64,000 nucleotides of DNA from Planctomicrobium sp051466335. GTDB lineage: Bacteria; Planctomycetota; Planctomycetia; Planctomycetales; Planctomycetaceae. Shown here one piece after another: positions 27,219 to 37,056 of the stretch. Below the pieces are notes generated by a model that worked only from the letters and a program-made list of their open reading frames with translations, made no database searches and was not told the origin of the DNA. The stretch spans positions 3,472,001 to 3,536,000 of the forward strand of contig NZ_CP195793.1 in the NCBI RefSeq assembly GCF_051466335.1, in the 5' to 3' direction. The stretch's first letter is position 1; every line of letters begins with the position of its first letter. Made by a program: the position numbers and the translations under genes.

Positions 27219-29333
27219 TCAGTTGGCCGATCCGTTCCCGGTTCTCTGATACGACGACATCAGTTTTTGCTGCAAGCTGGGAGGAACCATCTCATAGCGT
27301 TCAAATTCCATCGTGAAAGATCCCTGCCCGCCGCTTAACGACGGCAGCGTTCGTGCATAGCTCAACATTTCTGCGAGTGGGACGATGCACCGGACCATCG
27401 TGTAGCCGCCAGGGACATCTTCCATCCCCTGCAGATGCCCTCTGCGCGAGTTCAGGTCGCTGGTGATGTCGCCGATGTTCGATGTGGGAACTGTAATTTC
27501 CACCTGCATGACTGGCTCAAGCAAGGTGGGCTGCGCCTGATGGAAGAGCTCCTTGAGACACTGGGAACCGGCAGTCCGAAACGCTGCTTCGTTGCTATCG
27601 ACCGGGTGGTCTTTCCCGTAGAACAACTCGACGACCAGATCCTGAACTTGGCATCCCGCCATAATTCCTTGGAACATTCGGTCTTTGACACCGTTTTCCA
27701 CAGCCGGGATGAACTGATTCGGAACCGTTCCACCATTGACTCGATCGATAAAACCGAAGTTTAAGGAGGGATCGTAGTGATAGCTCCGCAGGCCTTCGAA
27801 GTTTTCTCTCACAAAGTACGAAGCAGGATCAATGCCTGGCGGGCAGGGAGAAATCCTGAGATGAACTTCTGCGAATTGCCCGGAACCGCCTGACTGCTTC
27901 TTATGCCGATACGCCCCCTCGGCAGTCCCATTGACCGTTTCACGATAGGGAATTCGTGGCGGGTGTGTATTCACCTCAACCTTATCCCGATGCTGAAGAC
28001 GATTCTGCACCATCTTCAGGTGCAACTCGCTCATCCCTTCGATCACCATTTCATGTGTCTGCTCTTCACGATGAACCTTGAAAGTCGGATCTTCTTCTTC
28101 AATCTTGTGCAGGGCCGCTGAGATCTTTGCCTGATCAGCACGACTTTTCGGCTCGACGGCCAGTCCGATCATTGGCCGTGGGAACAAGATGGGAGGCAGC
28201 GTCAGTTCATCCGATCCATCCGAAATCACGTCGCCGGTTTGCAGATCGTCAACGCGGGTCACTGCGACCACATTCCCCGCAATCGCTTCATCAATTCCAT
28301 CATGTTGGCCCCCTTGGACATCGACGAGTTGGTGAATCCGGACGCTACGGTCGGTTCCCACGAGATGCACTTGCGATTCCTTTTTGAGCGTGCCGGAGTA
28401 AATTCGCAGGTAGCTGATTTTTGAAACAAACGGATCGATTCTTGTCTTGATCACCTGAGCGACGAGTGGTCCATGTGAATCTGGTCGGAGTGAAACTTCA
28501 TGACCGTTCTCGAGAACATGGCGAGGAAGCTGTACGGGCGAAGGTGCGTACAGGGCCAGCGCATCCATGAGTTCGTTGACACCGATATCAGACTTCACAG
28601 TCGTACAGAACACTGGAATGAGCGTCCCATTCACGATCGCGTTACGAATCGCTTGATCCAGTTCAACTCCAGAAATCACTTCTCCATTAAAATACCGTTC
28701 CATCAAGGCGGAATCGGACTCAACAGCAGCCTCAATCAGCCGGCGATTTGCTTCGCTGACATTCAGCGCAGCGTCCTCTGGGAGACTTTCAGGCAGATGA
28801 ACCGTGTTCACGACACCGTGAATTCCAGCTCCGGTCCCAAGCGGAACCGTCACAGGGACACATGCTGACCCGAATTGGTTGCGAATGAGGTTCATCAAGA
28901 CTGGCAGGTCGACGTTTTCGCTGTCGCACTTGTTCAGCACAATGAAACGTGCGAGTCCCTGATTTCCAGCATGTTGAAACGATTTTCGGGTGTTTGCTTC
29001 GATGCCGTGGGGAGCATTGATCGTGATAATCACCGTTTCAGCAGCACGGTAGGCTCCAATGACCTGCCCCACAAAATCCGGCATTCCTGGGGCATCGATC
29101 AGGTTGATTCGAGCCCCCTGATGCTCGAAATGGCAAACGTGAGAGGTCACAGAATGTCGAAGCTGTTTCTCGTCCTGATCTGTGTCGAGGAGGCTGGTTC
29201 CCTGATCGATCGATCCCATTCTGCGGCTCGCTCCGGATTTGTAGAGCATCAACTCAGCTAATGACGTTTTCCCAGTTGAACCATGACCAACCAGAACAAC
29301 ATTGCGAAACTCATCAACAGGGTGAGAGATCAT
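27219..29333 (-). CDS. EF-G-2 type translation elongation factor-like GTPase
   Basis: 704 residues with all EF-G domains. G1 is GHGSTGKT (16-23), G3 is DAPG, G4 is NKCD. The G1 form, rather than HIDAGKTT, and LDTDQDEKQLRHSV in place of the usual switch I sequence place it with the EF-G-like (EF-G-2) paralogues rather than canonical FusA. EF-G-2 role is poorly known; ribosome-dependent GTPase activity is reported for some. The start at 29333 has GGAG 6 nt upstream; the open frame runs on to 29441. It stands alone and converges with glmS. Confidence 0.87.
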   Translation of the reverse strand: MISHPVDEFRNVVLVGHGSTGKTSLAELMLYKSGASRRMGSIDQGTSLLDTDQDEKQLRHSVTSHVCHFEHQGARINLIDAPGMPDFVGQVIGAYRAAETVIITINAPHGIEANTRKSFQHAGNQGLARFIVLNKCDSENVDLPVLMNLIRNQFGSACVPVTVPLGTGAGIHGVVNTVHLPESLPEDAALNVSEANRRLIEAAVESDSALMERYFNGEVISGVELDQAIRNAIVNGTLIPVFCTTVKSDIGVNELMDALALYAPSPVQLPRHVLENGHEVSLRPDSHGPLVAQVIKTRIDPFVSKISYLRIYSGTLKKESQVHLVGTDRSVRIHQLVDVQGGQHDGIDEAIAGNVVAVTRVDDLQTGDVISDGSDELTLPPILFPRPMIGLAVEPKSRADQAKISAALHKIEEEDPTFKVHREEQTHEMVIEGMSELHLKMVQNRLQHRDKVEVNTHPPRIPYRETVNGTAEGAYRHKKQSGGSGQFAEVHLRISPCPPGIDPASYFVRENFEGLRSYHYDPSLNFGFIDRVNGGTVPNQFIPAVENGVKDRMFQGIMAGCQVQDLVVELFYGKDHPVDSNEAAFRTAGSQCLKELFHQAQPTLLEPVMQVEITVPTSNIGDITSDLNSRRGHLQGMEDVPGGYTMVRCIVPLAEMLSYARTLPSLSGGQGSFTMEFERYEMVPPSLQQKLMSSYQRTGNGSAN

Positions 29334-29865
29334 CGTTCGCTCCAGAGTTGCTATGTGAGAAAATCGATTGTTCGCAGATCGCGAGTGGAAATTCAGCGAA
29401 GCGTCGATCACAGGTCCACCGACTCCGGCGACCTGAATCAACAGATTCGAGAGATGAGATCTTGGGATTCAGGGATATCATCAAGCACGAAGAGATCAGT
29501 GCGGCGCAGACGAGATATGAGAGGTTTAGGATCAGAAAGGGCCGCCATTGTGTTTTGACACCTCTCGCGTCAAAACCGGCGGCAGCGTGGCTGCCGGTAG
29601 AAGAATCTCCAATTTCAGCAGTGATGAGATTCACACTTACGCCTCGACTGGAACCGAAAAATTCCAAGAAGCATCGTCAACTGCAATCTCTCACATTCAC
29701 GGCAGCGCGTCGAGAAGAAATCAACTGTCACTGATCAGAATGTTTCTATTTGTCATGAGGGTTTGCGTTGGGCAGCGACCCGTACTTGAGTTCTGTTAAG
29801 CGAATTTCATTGCATCGGCCCCCGACTGTGCACGCTGCTCTCGCCTTACCTTCTCACTCCCTAAT
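29334..29865. other. intergenic region
   Basis: About 530 bp upstream of the EF-G-2 gene. A hairpin CCGG-GCAGC/GCTGCCGG occurs near 29577-29600. Several open frames on both strands lack motifs and ribosome sites. Confidence 0.4.
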
Positions 29866-30120
29866 TCAATTCGTCGACGCAAAAACTGTGGATGAAGAAT
29901 TTCGTTCCGACTGAATGAGAGGGGGCTGATGGCCCGCCCCTCGTGATTCGGTCGATGCGCCAAGAACGAAATTCCGACACCCGCACTTTCCTGTCACACT
30001 TAACCGAACCGCGGAGACTGTCTCTTCAGTGCAGGTCCCGCGTGTCTCCACGGTGACAATCGCGTCTGGTTCGACACACCACCAGCGGCAGGCTAGACAT
30101 CGCCCCCAGTTGTCACTCAT
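29866..30120 (-). CDS. small Cys-rich protein (CxxCRWW type), unknown
   Basis: 84 residues. The N-terminus MSDNWGRCLACRWWC has a CxxCRWWC motif, and a second cluster GKCGCRNF follows about 40 residues on, a spacing typical of small zinc- or iron-binding proteins of the CRWW type. The remaining C-terminal 30 residues are polar. AGAGGA lies 8 nt before the ATG, which supports translation. It is isolated in a 1.1-kb gap between EF-G-2 and glnS, on the same strand as both. No function is known to me; metal binding is inferred from the four to five cysteines. Confidence 0.55.
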   Translation of the reverse strand: MSDNWGRCLACRWWCVEPDAIVTVETRGTCTEETVSAVRLSVTGKCGCRNFVLGASTESRGAGHQPPLIQSERNSSSTVFASTN

Positions 30121-30554
30121 CGTCTCGATCCTCTCTTAATTGATCAGGCGCCTGTATAGCAGGGGTGAAACTGGATGACTCCCATGCGTAGAACTTCAAT
30201 CATTAGCAATCCTGTCGCAACCGCCCATCCCTGTTGGATCCGTTCAGCTTCTATTCCAGACGTAAGAGCAATCACGATGCCGTTTTAAGAAAGAGATTCG
30301 CCTCTCGACTCGCATCGTTAACCGTTGAATTAACTTTCTCACGACGCAGGAAATACGGAAGTCGCGTGGCAACTCCACTTTGATTTCTCCACTTTGCACC
30401 ACAGATCCTAACCTCTGAACTCTCTGCTGGATCTGTTAACGCAACACTGATATCCCAAGCACAATAAACGTGTCTCCATCCACTCAAACAAGAACTCCCC
30501 AGTGACTTCACGATGAAAACCACAGGGGAGCAACGCAGATTAGACGGGGCGGAA
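30121..30554. other. intergenic region
   Basis: About 430 bp between glnS and the small Cys-rich gene (all minus strand). No supported gene; an 83-codon frame at 30272-30523 has no motif. Confidence 0.4.
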
Positions 30555-32249
30555 CTACTTAACTTGAGTTTTCGCCCAATTGTCTTTTAATGTCACAGTT
30601 CGATTGAATACGAGTCGATCTGGTTGGGAATCCTTCGAGTCGACCACGAAGTATCCCTTTCGCTCAAACTGGACTGGAGTTCCCGGAATGCACTCTGCAA
30701 GGGCTGGCTCCAGCTTACAACCGTGGAGAATCTGCAGCGATTCTTCATTGAGCGACGTTTTCCAGTCGAGCCCCTCTGGAATCTCTGAAGGGTCTGCAAC
30801 TTTCAAAAGATGGTCGTAAAGCCGAACCTCGGCATCGACCGCATTCGTCGCGCTGACCCAGTGGATCGTCCCTTTGACCTTGCGGCCGTCTGGAGCACTT
30901 CCCCCTTTTGTTTCTGGATCATAGGTGCAGCGAAGTTCTGTGATGTTCCCGTCAGCATCCTTGATCACTTCATTGCATTTAATGAAGTAGGCCCAGCGGA
31001 GGCGAACTTCCTGCCCCGGCGCAAGACGGAAGAACTTCTTTGGAGGTTCTTCCATGAAATCTTCTCGCTCAATGTAGATTTCCCGAGTGAATGGAAGTTC
31101 CCTGCTCCCTGCGGACTCATCATCCTGAAGATTCACCGCAGTGAGGATTTCTGATTCCCCTTCTGGGAAGTTGGTAATGACGACTTTGAGTGGTTCAAGC
31201 ACTGCGAGTCTTCGGAACGCGATTGGATTCAATGTATCCCGTAGAGCGTTTTCCAGAACAACCATGTCCGTCAAACCGGAGTTACGTGTAATTCCAATTT
31301 CGTGACAGAAATGACGAATGGCCTCTGGAGTGTAACCACGGCGTCGCAACCCGCTAATTGTCGGCATGCGGGGGTCGTCCCAGTCGTCGACGAGTCCATC
31401 TTCGACAAGCTCCAGCAACTTGCGTTTGCTCATCACCGTGTGAGTCAGATTGAGCCGGGCAAACTCGTACTGCTTCGAGGGATGAATCTCCAATTTCTGA
31501 ATGAACCACTCGTAAAGTGGTTTATGAGTTTCGAACTCCAGCGTACAGATCGAATGGGTGATCTGCTCGATGGAATCACTTTGACCGTGTGCGTAGTCGT
31601 ACATCGGGTAAATGCACCAATCATTGCCTGTCCGATGATGTTCGGCGTGGCGGATTCGGTACATCAGCGGATCGCGAAAAATCAGATGTGGGGAAGACAT
31701 GTCGATCTTCGCACGAAGGACATGCTCTCCATCCTGAAACTCCCCCGCTCGCATCCGAGCAAAGAGGTCCAAATTTTCTTCGACGGAACGGTCGCGGTAG
31801 GGACTGTTCGTTCCGGGCACCGTCGCAGTTCCGCGAGTGCTGCGAATTTCTTCGGAATTCTGGCTGTCAACGTAGCCCAGCCCCTTTCGGATCAGGTCGC
31901 AGGCCCAGTCATAGAGTTGCTCGAAGTAATCCGATGCGTAATGAAGCTCATCCCACTGGAACCCGAGCCAGCGGACGTCGTTCATAATCGATTCAACGTA
32001 CTCGACATCTTCCTTCGTTGGATTCGTATCATCGAAACGCAGATTGCATCGCCCACCGAACTCTTGAGCGATTCCGAAATTCAGACAAATCGACTTTGCA
32101 TGTCCAATATGCAAATACCCGTTCGGTTCAGGCGGAAAGCGAGTCTGGACTCGACCCTGACTGACACCGGCAGCGACATCCTGCGCCACGATTTCTCGCA
32201 TAAAGTCGCGTTTATTGTGATCTGAAGCAGCTGTGTCTGAGAGGTCCAT
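30555..32249 (-). CDS. glnS: glutaminyl-tRNA synthetase
   Basis: 564 residues from the chosen ATG 32249. The class I signatures are PPEPNGYLHIGHAKS (HIGH motif, about 40-54) and VMSKRKL (KMSKS-like). LRFDDTNPTKEDVEYVESI and the following segments, together with a C-terminal beta-barrel anticodon-binding domain, fit GlnRS rather than GluRS. It charges tRNA-Gln directly, so this organism need not rely on transamidation for glutamine. The frame is open upstream to 32363, but those 38 codons are unlike GlnRS. The gene is the same strand as holB, 238 bp apart. Confidence 0.96.
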   Translation of the reverse strand: MDLSDTAASDHNKRDFMREIVAQDVAAGVSQGRVQTRFPPEPNGYLHIGHAKSICLNFGIAQEFGGRCNLRFDDTNPTKEDVEYVESIMNDVRWLGFQWDELHYASDYFEQLYDWACDLIRKGLGYVDSQNSEEIRSTRGTATVPGTNSPYRDRSVEENLDLFARMRAGEFQDGEHVLRAKIDMSSPHLIFRDPLMYRIRHAEHHRTGNDWCIYPMYDYAHGQSDSIEQITHSICTLEFETHKPLYEWFIQKLEIHPSKQYEFARLNLTHTVMSKRKLLELVEDGLVDDWDDPRMPTISGLRRRGYTPEAIRHFCHEIGITRNSGLTDMVVLENALRDTLNPIAFRRLAVLEPLKVVITNFPEGESEILTAVNLQDDESAGSRELPFTREIYIEREDFMEEPPKKFFRLAPGQEVRLRWAYFIKCNEVIKDADGNITELRCTYDPETKGGSAPDGRKVKGTIHWVSATNAVDAEVRLYDHLLKVADPSEIPEGLDWKTSLNEESLQILHGCKLEPALAECIPGTPVQFERKGYFVVDSKDSQPDRLVFNRTVTLKDNWAKTQVK

Positions 32250-32395
32250 GACGAAATCATTCCAGGCAAGACAAACGACAAAAGTGGGCCTGATAATATT
32301 GGAACATGAGCGATTGCAGAAGCCAAAAATGACGCGGATTCGAACCTGACACTCTGGAAGCACTCAGGTTCAGAAAGTCTGAGAACCAGATCGTA

Positions 32396-32490
32396 ACTCG
32401 CGGGTGTGTGGCGTTCTTGCGGCGATACAAGCTGCGATTGAACGAGCTTTCACCAGCGTTCGCCCGCACTTTTCCCTGAGTCAGGGACTA
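32396..32490 (-). repeat. TAG-anchored dispersed repeat, copy A
   Basis: 95 bp aligned without gaps to 40922-41016, about 70% identical by hand. Read on the minus strand it starts with the TAG stop codon of holB, continues CCCTGACTCAGGGA, and contains GCTCGTTCAATCGC and a conserved GAACGCCACAC block near its end. The first part also forms a 7-bp palindrome directly after the stop (32473-32487). See copies B and C. Confidence 0.8.
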
Positions 32491-33486
32491 AACGCCAGGT
32501 TGATTGCGGGATCTGCGACCAAGTTCTGTGAACAACGCCTCCAGACAGAGAGGAATTGGCATCGTTTGACGCAGATGCGACTCCGCATCAAAACATCGCT
32601 CCAGCAGGGAGCCGAGTCGATCAAGTTCGTCACCATTTTCCGTCTTCGCCAGCTGTTTGCGAAACGATTCGATCGAGAATTTCACGACCCATTGCATATA
32701 TTCGCGTTGTGAGGCGGAATCCCCAGGAAGTGCTTCAAGAGCAGCTGTCACCTGTTTGACAGCTCGCATACTGTCGATGGACTTCCCCTTCAAATTGGAA
32801 TCAACTGCCTTCCAAAGGTCCTTCACCCCCGGTTCCAGCAGCTGACGGGCAGTTTCCAGACTTCCCTCAGCGAGCGAAACAATCTCATCGAGTCCCTCGA
32901 CTCCGGGAGACTGAACTTCCAGAAGAGACAGCATTTGAGAGTCGCTCAGCTGTGAAAAACGAACAGGCTGACAGCGTGAGCGGATCGTCGGGAGAATGAT
33001 CTCCGTATCAGGCGTCAGCAGGATCATGATGGCCCCTTGCGGGGGCTCTTCGAGCGTCTTTAGCAGCGAATTCGCTGCTTCTTCCTGCATCGACTCCGCA
33101 TCGTTGATGACCGCAATTCGGCGGCTCGCCGTCATTGGAGCCATGGCGATCTCGTAGCAGAGTCCGCTGCGCCCTCGCATTTTGTCGTCACCAACCAACA
33201 AGCTGATCGGCAGGCTTTTCTTCCCCTCAGGGAGACCAATGGACAAAAAGTCGGGGTGGTTATCCGCCTGCATTTGTCGACAGCTTGGGCAATCACCGCA
33301 CGCATCAAGCTCTGCATCTGGAACCCGTTCACAAAACAGGCACTGAGCGAGTAGTCGAGCGAATAGCTGTTTGCCGATACCGCGAGGCCCCGCGAACAGA
33401 TACCCATGCGCGAGCCGCCCGCGCTCAATGGCACGTTTGAACAGATCAATCTGGGGGCGATGCCCGATCATTCGTTCCCAGATCAC
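32488..33486 (-). CDS. holB: DNA polymerase III subunit delta' (clamp loader)
   Basis: 332 residues from GTG 33486, which has AGGAG 9 nt upstream; the frame remains open to 33552. The N-terminus IWERMIGHRPQIDLFKRAIERGRLAHGYLFAGPRGIGKQ is the delta' AAA+ start with a P-loop. Four cysteines of the zinc module appear in CLFCERV and CGDCPSC, and SLLKTLEEPP is the sensor region. It acts in loading the beta clamp at the replication fork. Its TAG stop begins copy A of the dispersed repeat. Confidence 0.92.
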   Translation of the reverse strand: MIWERMIGHRPQIDLFKRAIERGRLAHGYLFAGPRGIGKQLFARLLAQCLFCERVPDAELDACGDCPSCRQMQADNHPDFLSIGLPEGKKSLPISLLVGDDKMRGRSGLCYEIAMAPMTASRRIAVINDAESMQEEAANSLLKTLEEPPQGAIMILLTPDTEIILPTIRSRCQPVRFSQLSDSQMLSLLEVQSPGVEGLDEIVSLAEGSLETARQLLEPGVKDLWKAVDSNLKGKSIDSMRAVKQVTAALEALPGDSASQREYMQWVVKFSIESFRKQLAKTENGDELDRLGSLLERCFDAESHLRQTMPIPLCLEALFTELGRRSRNQPGV

Positions 33487-33646
33487 AGTTCTCTGCTCCT
33501 GATTCCTAAAGATGCCGCCACGGAGGAGTTGAGTCCCCCTTGCCTGGGCCATATTCTGAAGTGATTGTTCAGGATTTACCAGCCGCAGAGAGCTGGAGAC
33601 TTCTCTCGGTCAGTGAGCATCGGGAAGATCGGAGTGAATTGATTTC

Positions 33647-34135
33647 ATGGATGAACCGAATTTGCTTGATATCGACCGACATCAATACTGGATGCAGCAA
33701 GCACTTGATCGAGCAATTCAGGCGTTCGATCAGGATGAAGTCCCTATCGGAGCGATTATTGTTCACAACGAGCAGATCATCGGCGAAGGATACAACCAGA
33801 GGGAGACACTGAAGGATCCGACCGCACATGCAGAGATGATTGCAATGACACAGGCTGCGGCAGCTCTGAATTCGTGGCGACTACTGGACTGCACGTTGTA
33901 TGTCACACTCGAACCATGTCCAATGTGCGCAGGCGGCATTGTTCAGGCGCGAATTCCCAACCTCGTCTATGGAACAACAGACCCCAAGGGGGGAGCGTGT
34001 CATACGCTCTACGAGATTACGAATGATCCTCGACTGAATCATCGCTGCAACGTGATTGGAGGGGTCATGCAACCCGATTGTCGTGCGATCCTGCAGCGAT
34101 TTTTTGCTCAGCAACGAGCGCTCGGCAAAAAATAG
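33647..34135 (+). CDS. tadA: tRNA adenosine(34) deaminase
   Basis: 162 residues. The zinc deaminase site is complete: His61 and Glu63 in HAEM, Cys91 and Cys94 in PCPMC. PIGAIIVHN and VYGTTDPKGGA are typical of TadA, which makes the inosine at the wobble position of tRNA-Arg. It lies divergent from holB and converges with the XylR-like gene. GGAG is present 12 nt before the ATG. The usual tRNA-Ser or dnaX neighbours are not seen. Confidence 0.94.
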   Translation: MDEPNLLDIDRHQYWMQQALDRAIQAFDQDEVPIGAIIVHNEQIIGEGYNQRETLKDPTAHAEMIAMTQAAAALNSWRLLDCTLYVTLEPCPMCAGGIVQARIPNLVYGTTDPKGGACHTLYEITNDPRLNHRCNVIGGVMQPDCRAILQRFFAQQRALGKK

Positions 34136-34270
34136 TGGTATCCACTCCAGGTTGCCACGACCACTGAGGGCGAACGCCGAAACCTGACACTTACAACACG
34201 CGACGCACCTTCGGCTATTTTGCTCGCTGATGGAGCACGAGGCAATGCGTGGCCGAAGCCGCTGTGCATG
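34136..34270. other. convergent intergenic stretch with nested hairpin
   Basis: 135 bp between the convergent tadA and XylR-like genes. CTTCGGC near 34211 pairs with GCCGAAG near 34252, and inside it TGCTC pairs with GAGCA, giving a nested stem that could end transcription from either side. No T-run follows. Confidence 0.3.
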
Positions 34271-35527
34271 TTAAAGGCCGCCGAACTTGGCAATGCGGTT
34301 CTCTTTTCGATAGGCCTGAGGCGTGACCCCAGTCTTCTTGTGGAAGACCGTACTGAGCTGCTTGGGTTCGTTGAATCCACAGCGTGAGGCGATCTCACTG
34401 ATGGGGAGATCCGTATGGGCAAGCAGTTGACGCGCACGATCCATCCGGATGCGGGTGATCTCTTCTTTCATTGATCGTCCGACCAAACTTCGGAAACGCC
34501 GCTGTAGCGTGCTTTCAGAGAGTGAGCTCTGCTTCAGAAGTTGATCGACTCGAAGACCGTCGCAAGCGTTGGCTCTGAGTTCGCGCACCAACTTCTGCAT
34601 CTCTTCGTCATCAAACATCAAGAGATTCGTGGATTGTCTTTCAACGACTCCCATTGGTGGAATCTCGGTCTTGCCGACAATCGGAGGATGTCCTGACAAG
34701 ATCCGTTCCATTTCGACCGCAGCCCGGTACCCAACCCGCTCGACACCACAATTTACGCTCGAAAGAGTTGGGTTTGCCAAATTGCACAGCAGCTCGTCAT
34801 TGTCGATCCCCATGATTCCCACTGCTTCGGGAACTTTCAGGGAGAGCCGCCGGGCGGCTTCGAGCACATGTAAGGCACGTTCATCGTTGGTCGCCAGAAG
34901 CCCCACTGGCTTAGGCAAGCTCAACAGCCATTCCGCAATCTGCTCTTCATCGCGATCCCACTTCAGTTGCCCGTCAATCGGAACATTTGGCTGATAGTAC
35001 GAGAACGAACAGTTTGCAGCCTGGGCAAACTCCGCCATGATCTGCACGCGATAGTCGGACCAGTTAAACATCCCGCGTGGAAGTGCACAGAACGCAAAAT
35101 TTCTGTAGCCCTGATTCCAGAGATGATCAAATCCAAGCTTCACCATTCCGCGATTGGAAGTGATGACGGAAGGATGGTCAGTACTGTATTCCGAGCCGCT
35201 CAGATCAATGGTCGGAATTCCGGATGCGCGAATCGAATCCGCAATTTCCGGAGTGGAAACTCGAGCGAGAATTCCATGCCCGTCCCAAGTTGCGAGCCAG
35301 GAGGGTGGCGCATCGAAGAGGCCACGTGTTTCGAAAAAGATCGTCCAAGGGCCGTGTTCGCGTTCGTACTGCATAACCCCGCGCAGCAATCCGCGTCCGT
35401 ACTCCCTCGACGTCTCAATCAAAAGTGCAATTTTTAGTGGTCGGTTCAAAATGCAGGAATCCGTCGTGTGGTGAACCGTACAACTGTGCGTCACCGTGAA
35501 CGCGATTTCAGTTTTTCCGGCACTCAA
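34271..35527 (-). CDS. XylR-like AraC-family transcription regulator
   Basis: 418 residues as drawn. A periplasmic-binding-protein-like effector domain starts at about 30 (LKIALLIETSREYGRGLLRGV) and ends near 300. The C-terminal AraC double helix-turn-helix includes STLQRRFRSLVG and ISEIASRCGFNEPKQLSTVFHKKTGVTPQAYR. This is the architecture of the xylose operon activator XylR, much duplicated in planctomycetes. The drawn start is TTG with no clear ribosome site; GTG or TTG codons further in (about 35494, 35449) are alternatives. No xylose genes adjoin it, so its sugar and targets are unknown. Confidence 0.85.
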   Translation of the reverse strand: MSAGKTEIAFTVTHSCTVHHTTDSCILNRPLKIALLIETSREYGRGLLRGVMQYEREHGPWTIFFETRGLFDAPPSWLATWDGHGILARVSTPEIADSIRASGIPTIDLSGSEYSTDHPSVITSNRGMVKLGFDHLWNQGYRNFAFCALPRGMFNWSDYRVQIMAEFAQAANCSFSYYQPNVPIDGQLKWDRDEEQIAEWLLSLPKPVGLLATNDERALHVLEAARRLSLKVPEAVGIMGIDNDELLCNLANPTLSSVNCGVERVGYRAAVEMERILSGHPPIVGKTEIPPMGVVERQSTNLLMFDDEEMQKLVRELRANACDGLRVDQLLKQSSLSESTLQRRFRSLVGRSMKEEITRIRMDRARQLLAHTDLPISEIASRCGFNEPKQLSTVFHKKTGVTPQAYRKENRIAKFGGL

Positions 35528-36242
35528 CTAGACCGCAACAAATAATGTCGCGTAACTGATGTCCACTGGCCCTGCTGCAACTTCCACAAAATTGATTTCC
35601 CGGACTCTTAACCCGCTGAACCTGAAATCAATTTTTTGGCGTCTTCACCCTCCAATTGAAGCAGCTTCCAACTGGCGAGCACACCCTTTAACACAAGCAA
35701 TAAACTGTAAATTCAAACTGATTGCGTCATTCAGAAAGTCTTTAATGACACGAATTGCGTCCACCTTAGAGATGAGCTGAGACGTCTCACATCAAATTCG
35801 AATTCAGTCCCAGCATCAAGCAAACTCGGCGAAAAGCGATTCGTTTTAACGAAAGTTACCGGCTTGTTAAGCCTAAATCATCTCTCACTGCAAAATAGAA
35901 TTGACCACCAAAAACCATGCAACTCTTTTTTGAAAGAGAGTGGCGGAATCCCTTCAATCTCCAAATTGATTCGATCCCATTTTCTAATACTAAAGTCAAT
36001 TAAACCCATCTCAAGTATGTTGTTAACAATCCATTAACCTCGACAGATATTTGACAACATATTCTTCGAATTCGAGGAGTTCAATCTCTATCACTCGAAT
36101 TGTTTGCGAATCTCTCGCCCCCTCGCGGCCCATGAGACCTGTGGCAATTTGAATGAAGTACGCAGGGGCCACTATTCATAAAATTGCAGCAGAACGCAAC
36201 ACTTGCAAACGTGTCGTCTTTTCCAAGAGCAACTTGCGCAAT
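35528..36242. other. intergenic region
   Basis: About 715 bp, AT-rich between 35880 and 36110. It contains a 7-bp inverted repeat ATTCGAG/CTCGAAT near 36072-36104. No supported gene. It lies upstream of the XylR-like gene and so may contain its control sites. Confidence 0.45.
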
Positions 36243-36273
36243 AAAAAAGACCTACTGCTGAACAGTCGGTCTT
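36243..36273 (-). terminator. intrinsic terminator of the epimerase-like gene
   Basis: Inverted repeat AAGACCTACTG (36247-36257) with CAGTCGGTCTT (36263-36273), one mismatch; on the minus strand it runs into TTTTTT. It lies 43 bp after the stop of the gene ending at 36316. Confidence 0.8.
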
Positions 36274-36315
36274 GAGGAAATTCAAACGAACGAGATTCGA
36301 TTTGCTTCGTCTATT

Positions 36316-37056
36316 TTAAAGGAGCGATTCGAGAAGCATTCGTAGTTTTCTCATTTCGAGCGGGCGATGCTGCAATTCCATCTTCTCCGGGAGAATTTCG
36401 ACGGCCAGAGCGCGAGTGTAGTGCTGACGGGAAAGCTGGTCGACCAAGCCACTGTAGTCAATCTCCCCCAGTCCGACTTGAACCTGAACTTGCTGCAGAG
36501 TGGAATCCCGCAAATGCGTGTGCAATGTGTACGGTGACACCATTTCTATAATGGCATCAGAGTTTTTCGGATCGAGAAAATAACTCGGGTCGAACGAAAT
36601 CCCGAGGCGATCAACTGCCTGACACAATTCGACAGCAGTGTAAGCGTCACCGGTCACGCGACCTGCTTCAGTGCGAACCGCAATGCGAATTCCATCGGCG
36701 GATGCGGTCACGACAAGCGCGCGAAGCCGGTCGATTTCAAGATTGAATGGAGTTCCAAGTGGTGAAGCTGGAACAACGAATTGGGTGATGCGAAGAGTCT
36801 TCGCGACTTTGCACATTGCGGCGAAAGTGGCGGAGTCGACATCGTGGGCGAACGTGAATGCAATTGGAGAAAGACGTGCCTGCTCGCGGAGTCGCCGAAT
36901 GAAATCGTCAGGATCTGCAACAATCTTAGAAGGCTTCAGGGCCCCATTTTCATCCAGCCAAACTTCAACGCGGTCAAATTCCAGATCGCGGATCTGGTCG
37001 AGAGCTTGCCAGAACTCAAGTTCTGCGAAGCATCGGGTTGAAGCTGCCACAAACAC
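36316..37056 (-). CDS. sugar phosphate isomerase/epimerase-like TIM-barrel protein
   Basis: 246 residues from GTG 37056, which has GGGAG 7 nt upstream; ATG 37113 is the longer alternative. The sequence has the TIM-barrel pattern of the xylose-isomerase-like family: FDRVEVWLDENG, AFTFAHDVDS, IRIAVRTEAG, LGISFDPSYFL, YTLHTHLRDS, VQVGLGEIDYSGLV and a final AVEILPEK strand. The acidic and His residues at strand ends would bind a divalent metal. The substrate is unknown. It carries its own terminator. Proximity to XylR is on the same strand but with a 790-bp gap, so a link is not supported. Confidence 0.72.
   Translation of the reverse strand: MFVAASTRCFAELEFWQALDQIRDLEFDRVEVWLDENGALKPSKIVADPDDFIRRLREQARLSPIAFTFAHDVDSATFAAMCKVAKTLRITQFVVPASPLGTPFNLEIDRLRALVVTASADGIRIAVRTEAGRVTGDAYTAVELCQAVDRLGISFDPSYFLDPKNSDAIIEMVSPYTLHTHLRDSTLQQVQVQVGLGEIDYSGLVDQLSRQHYTRALAVEILPEKMELQHRPLEMRKLRMLLESLL

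Noticed and set aside
31302..32225. 307-codon plus-strand open frame
   Set aside because: It lies antisense within glnS and shows no recognisable family features.
32320..32400. Minus-strand GGTTCGAATCC resembling a tRNA T-arm, with a hairpin upstream
   Set aside because: The T-stem does not pair (TCAGG against CCGCG) and no acceptor, D-arm or anticodon arm can be folded around it.
33881..34270. GGGCGAACGC near 34168 after the tadA TAG stop, similar to part of the dispersed repeat
   Set aside because: Only about a 12-bp match; the distance from the stop and the rest of the sequence do not fit the repeat.
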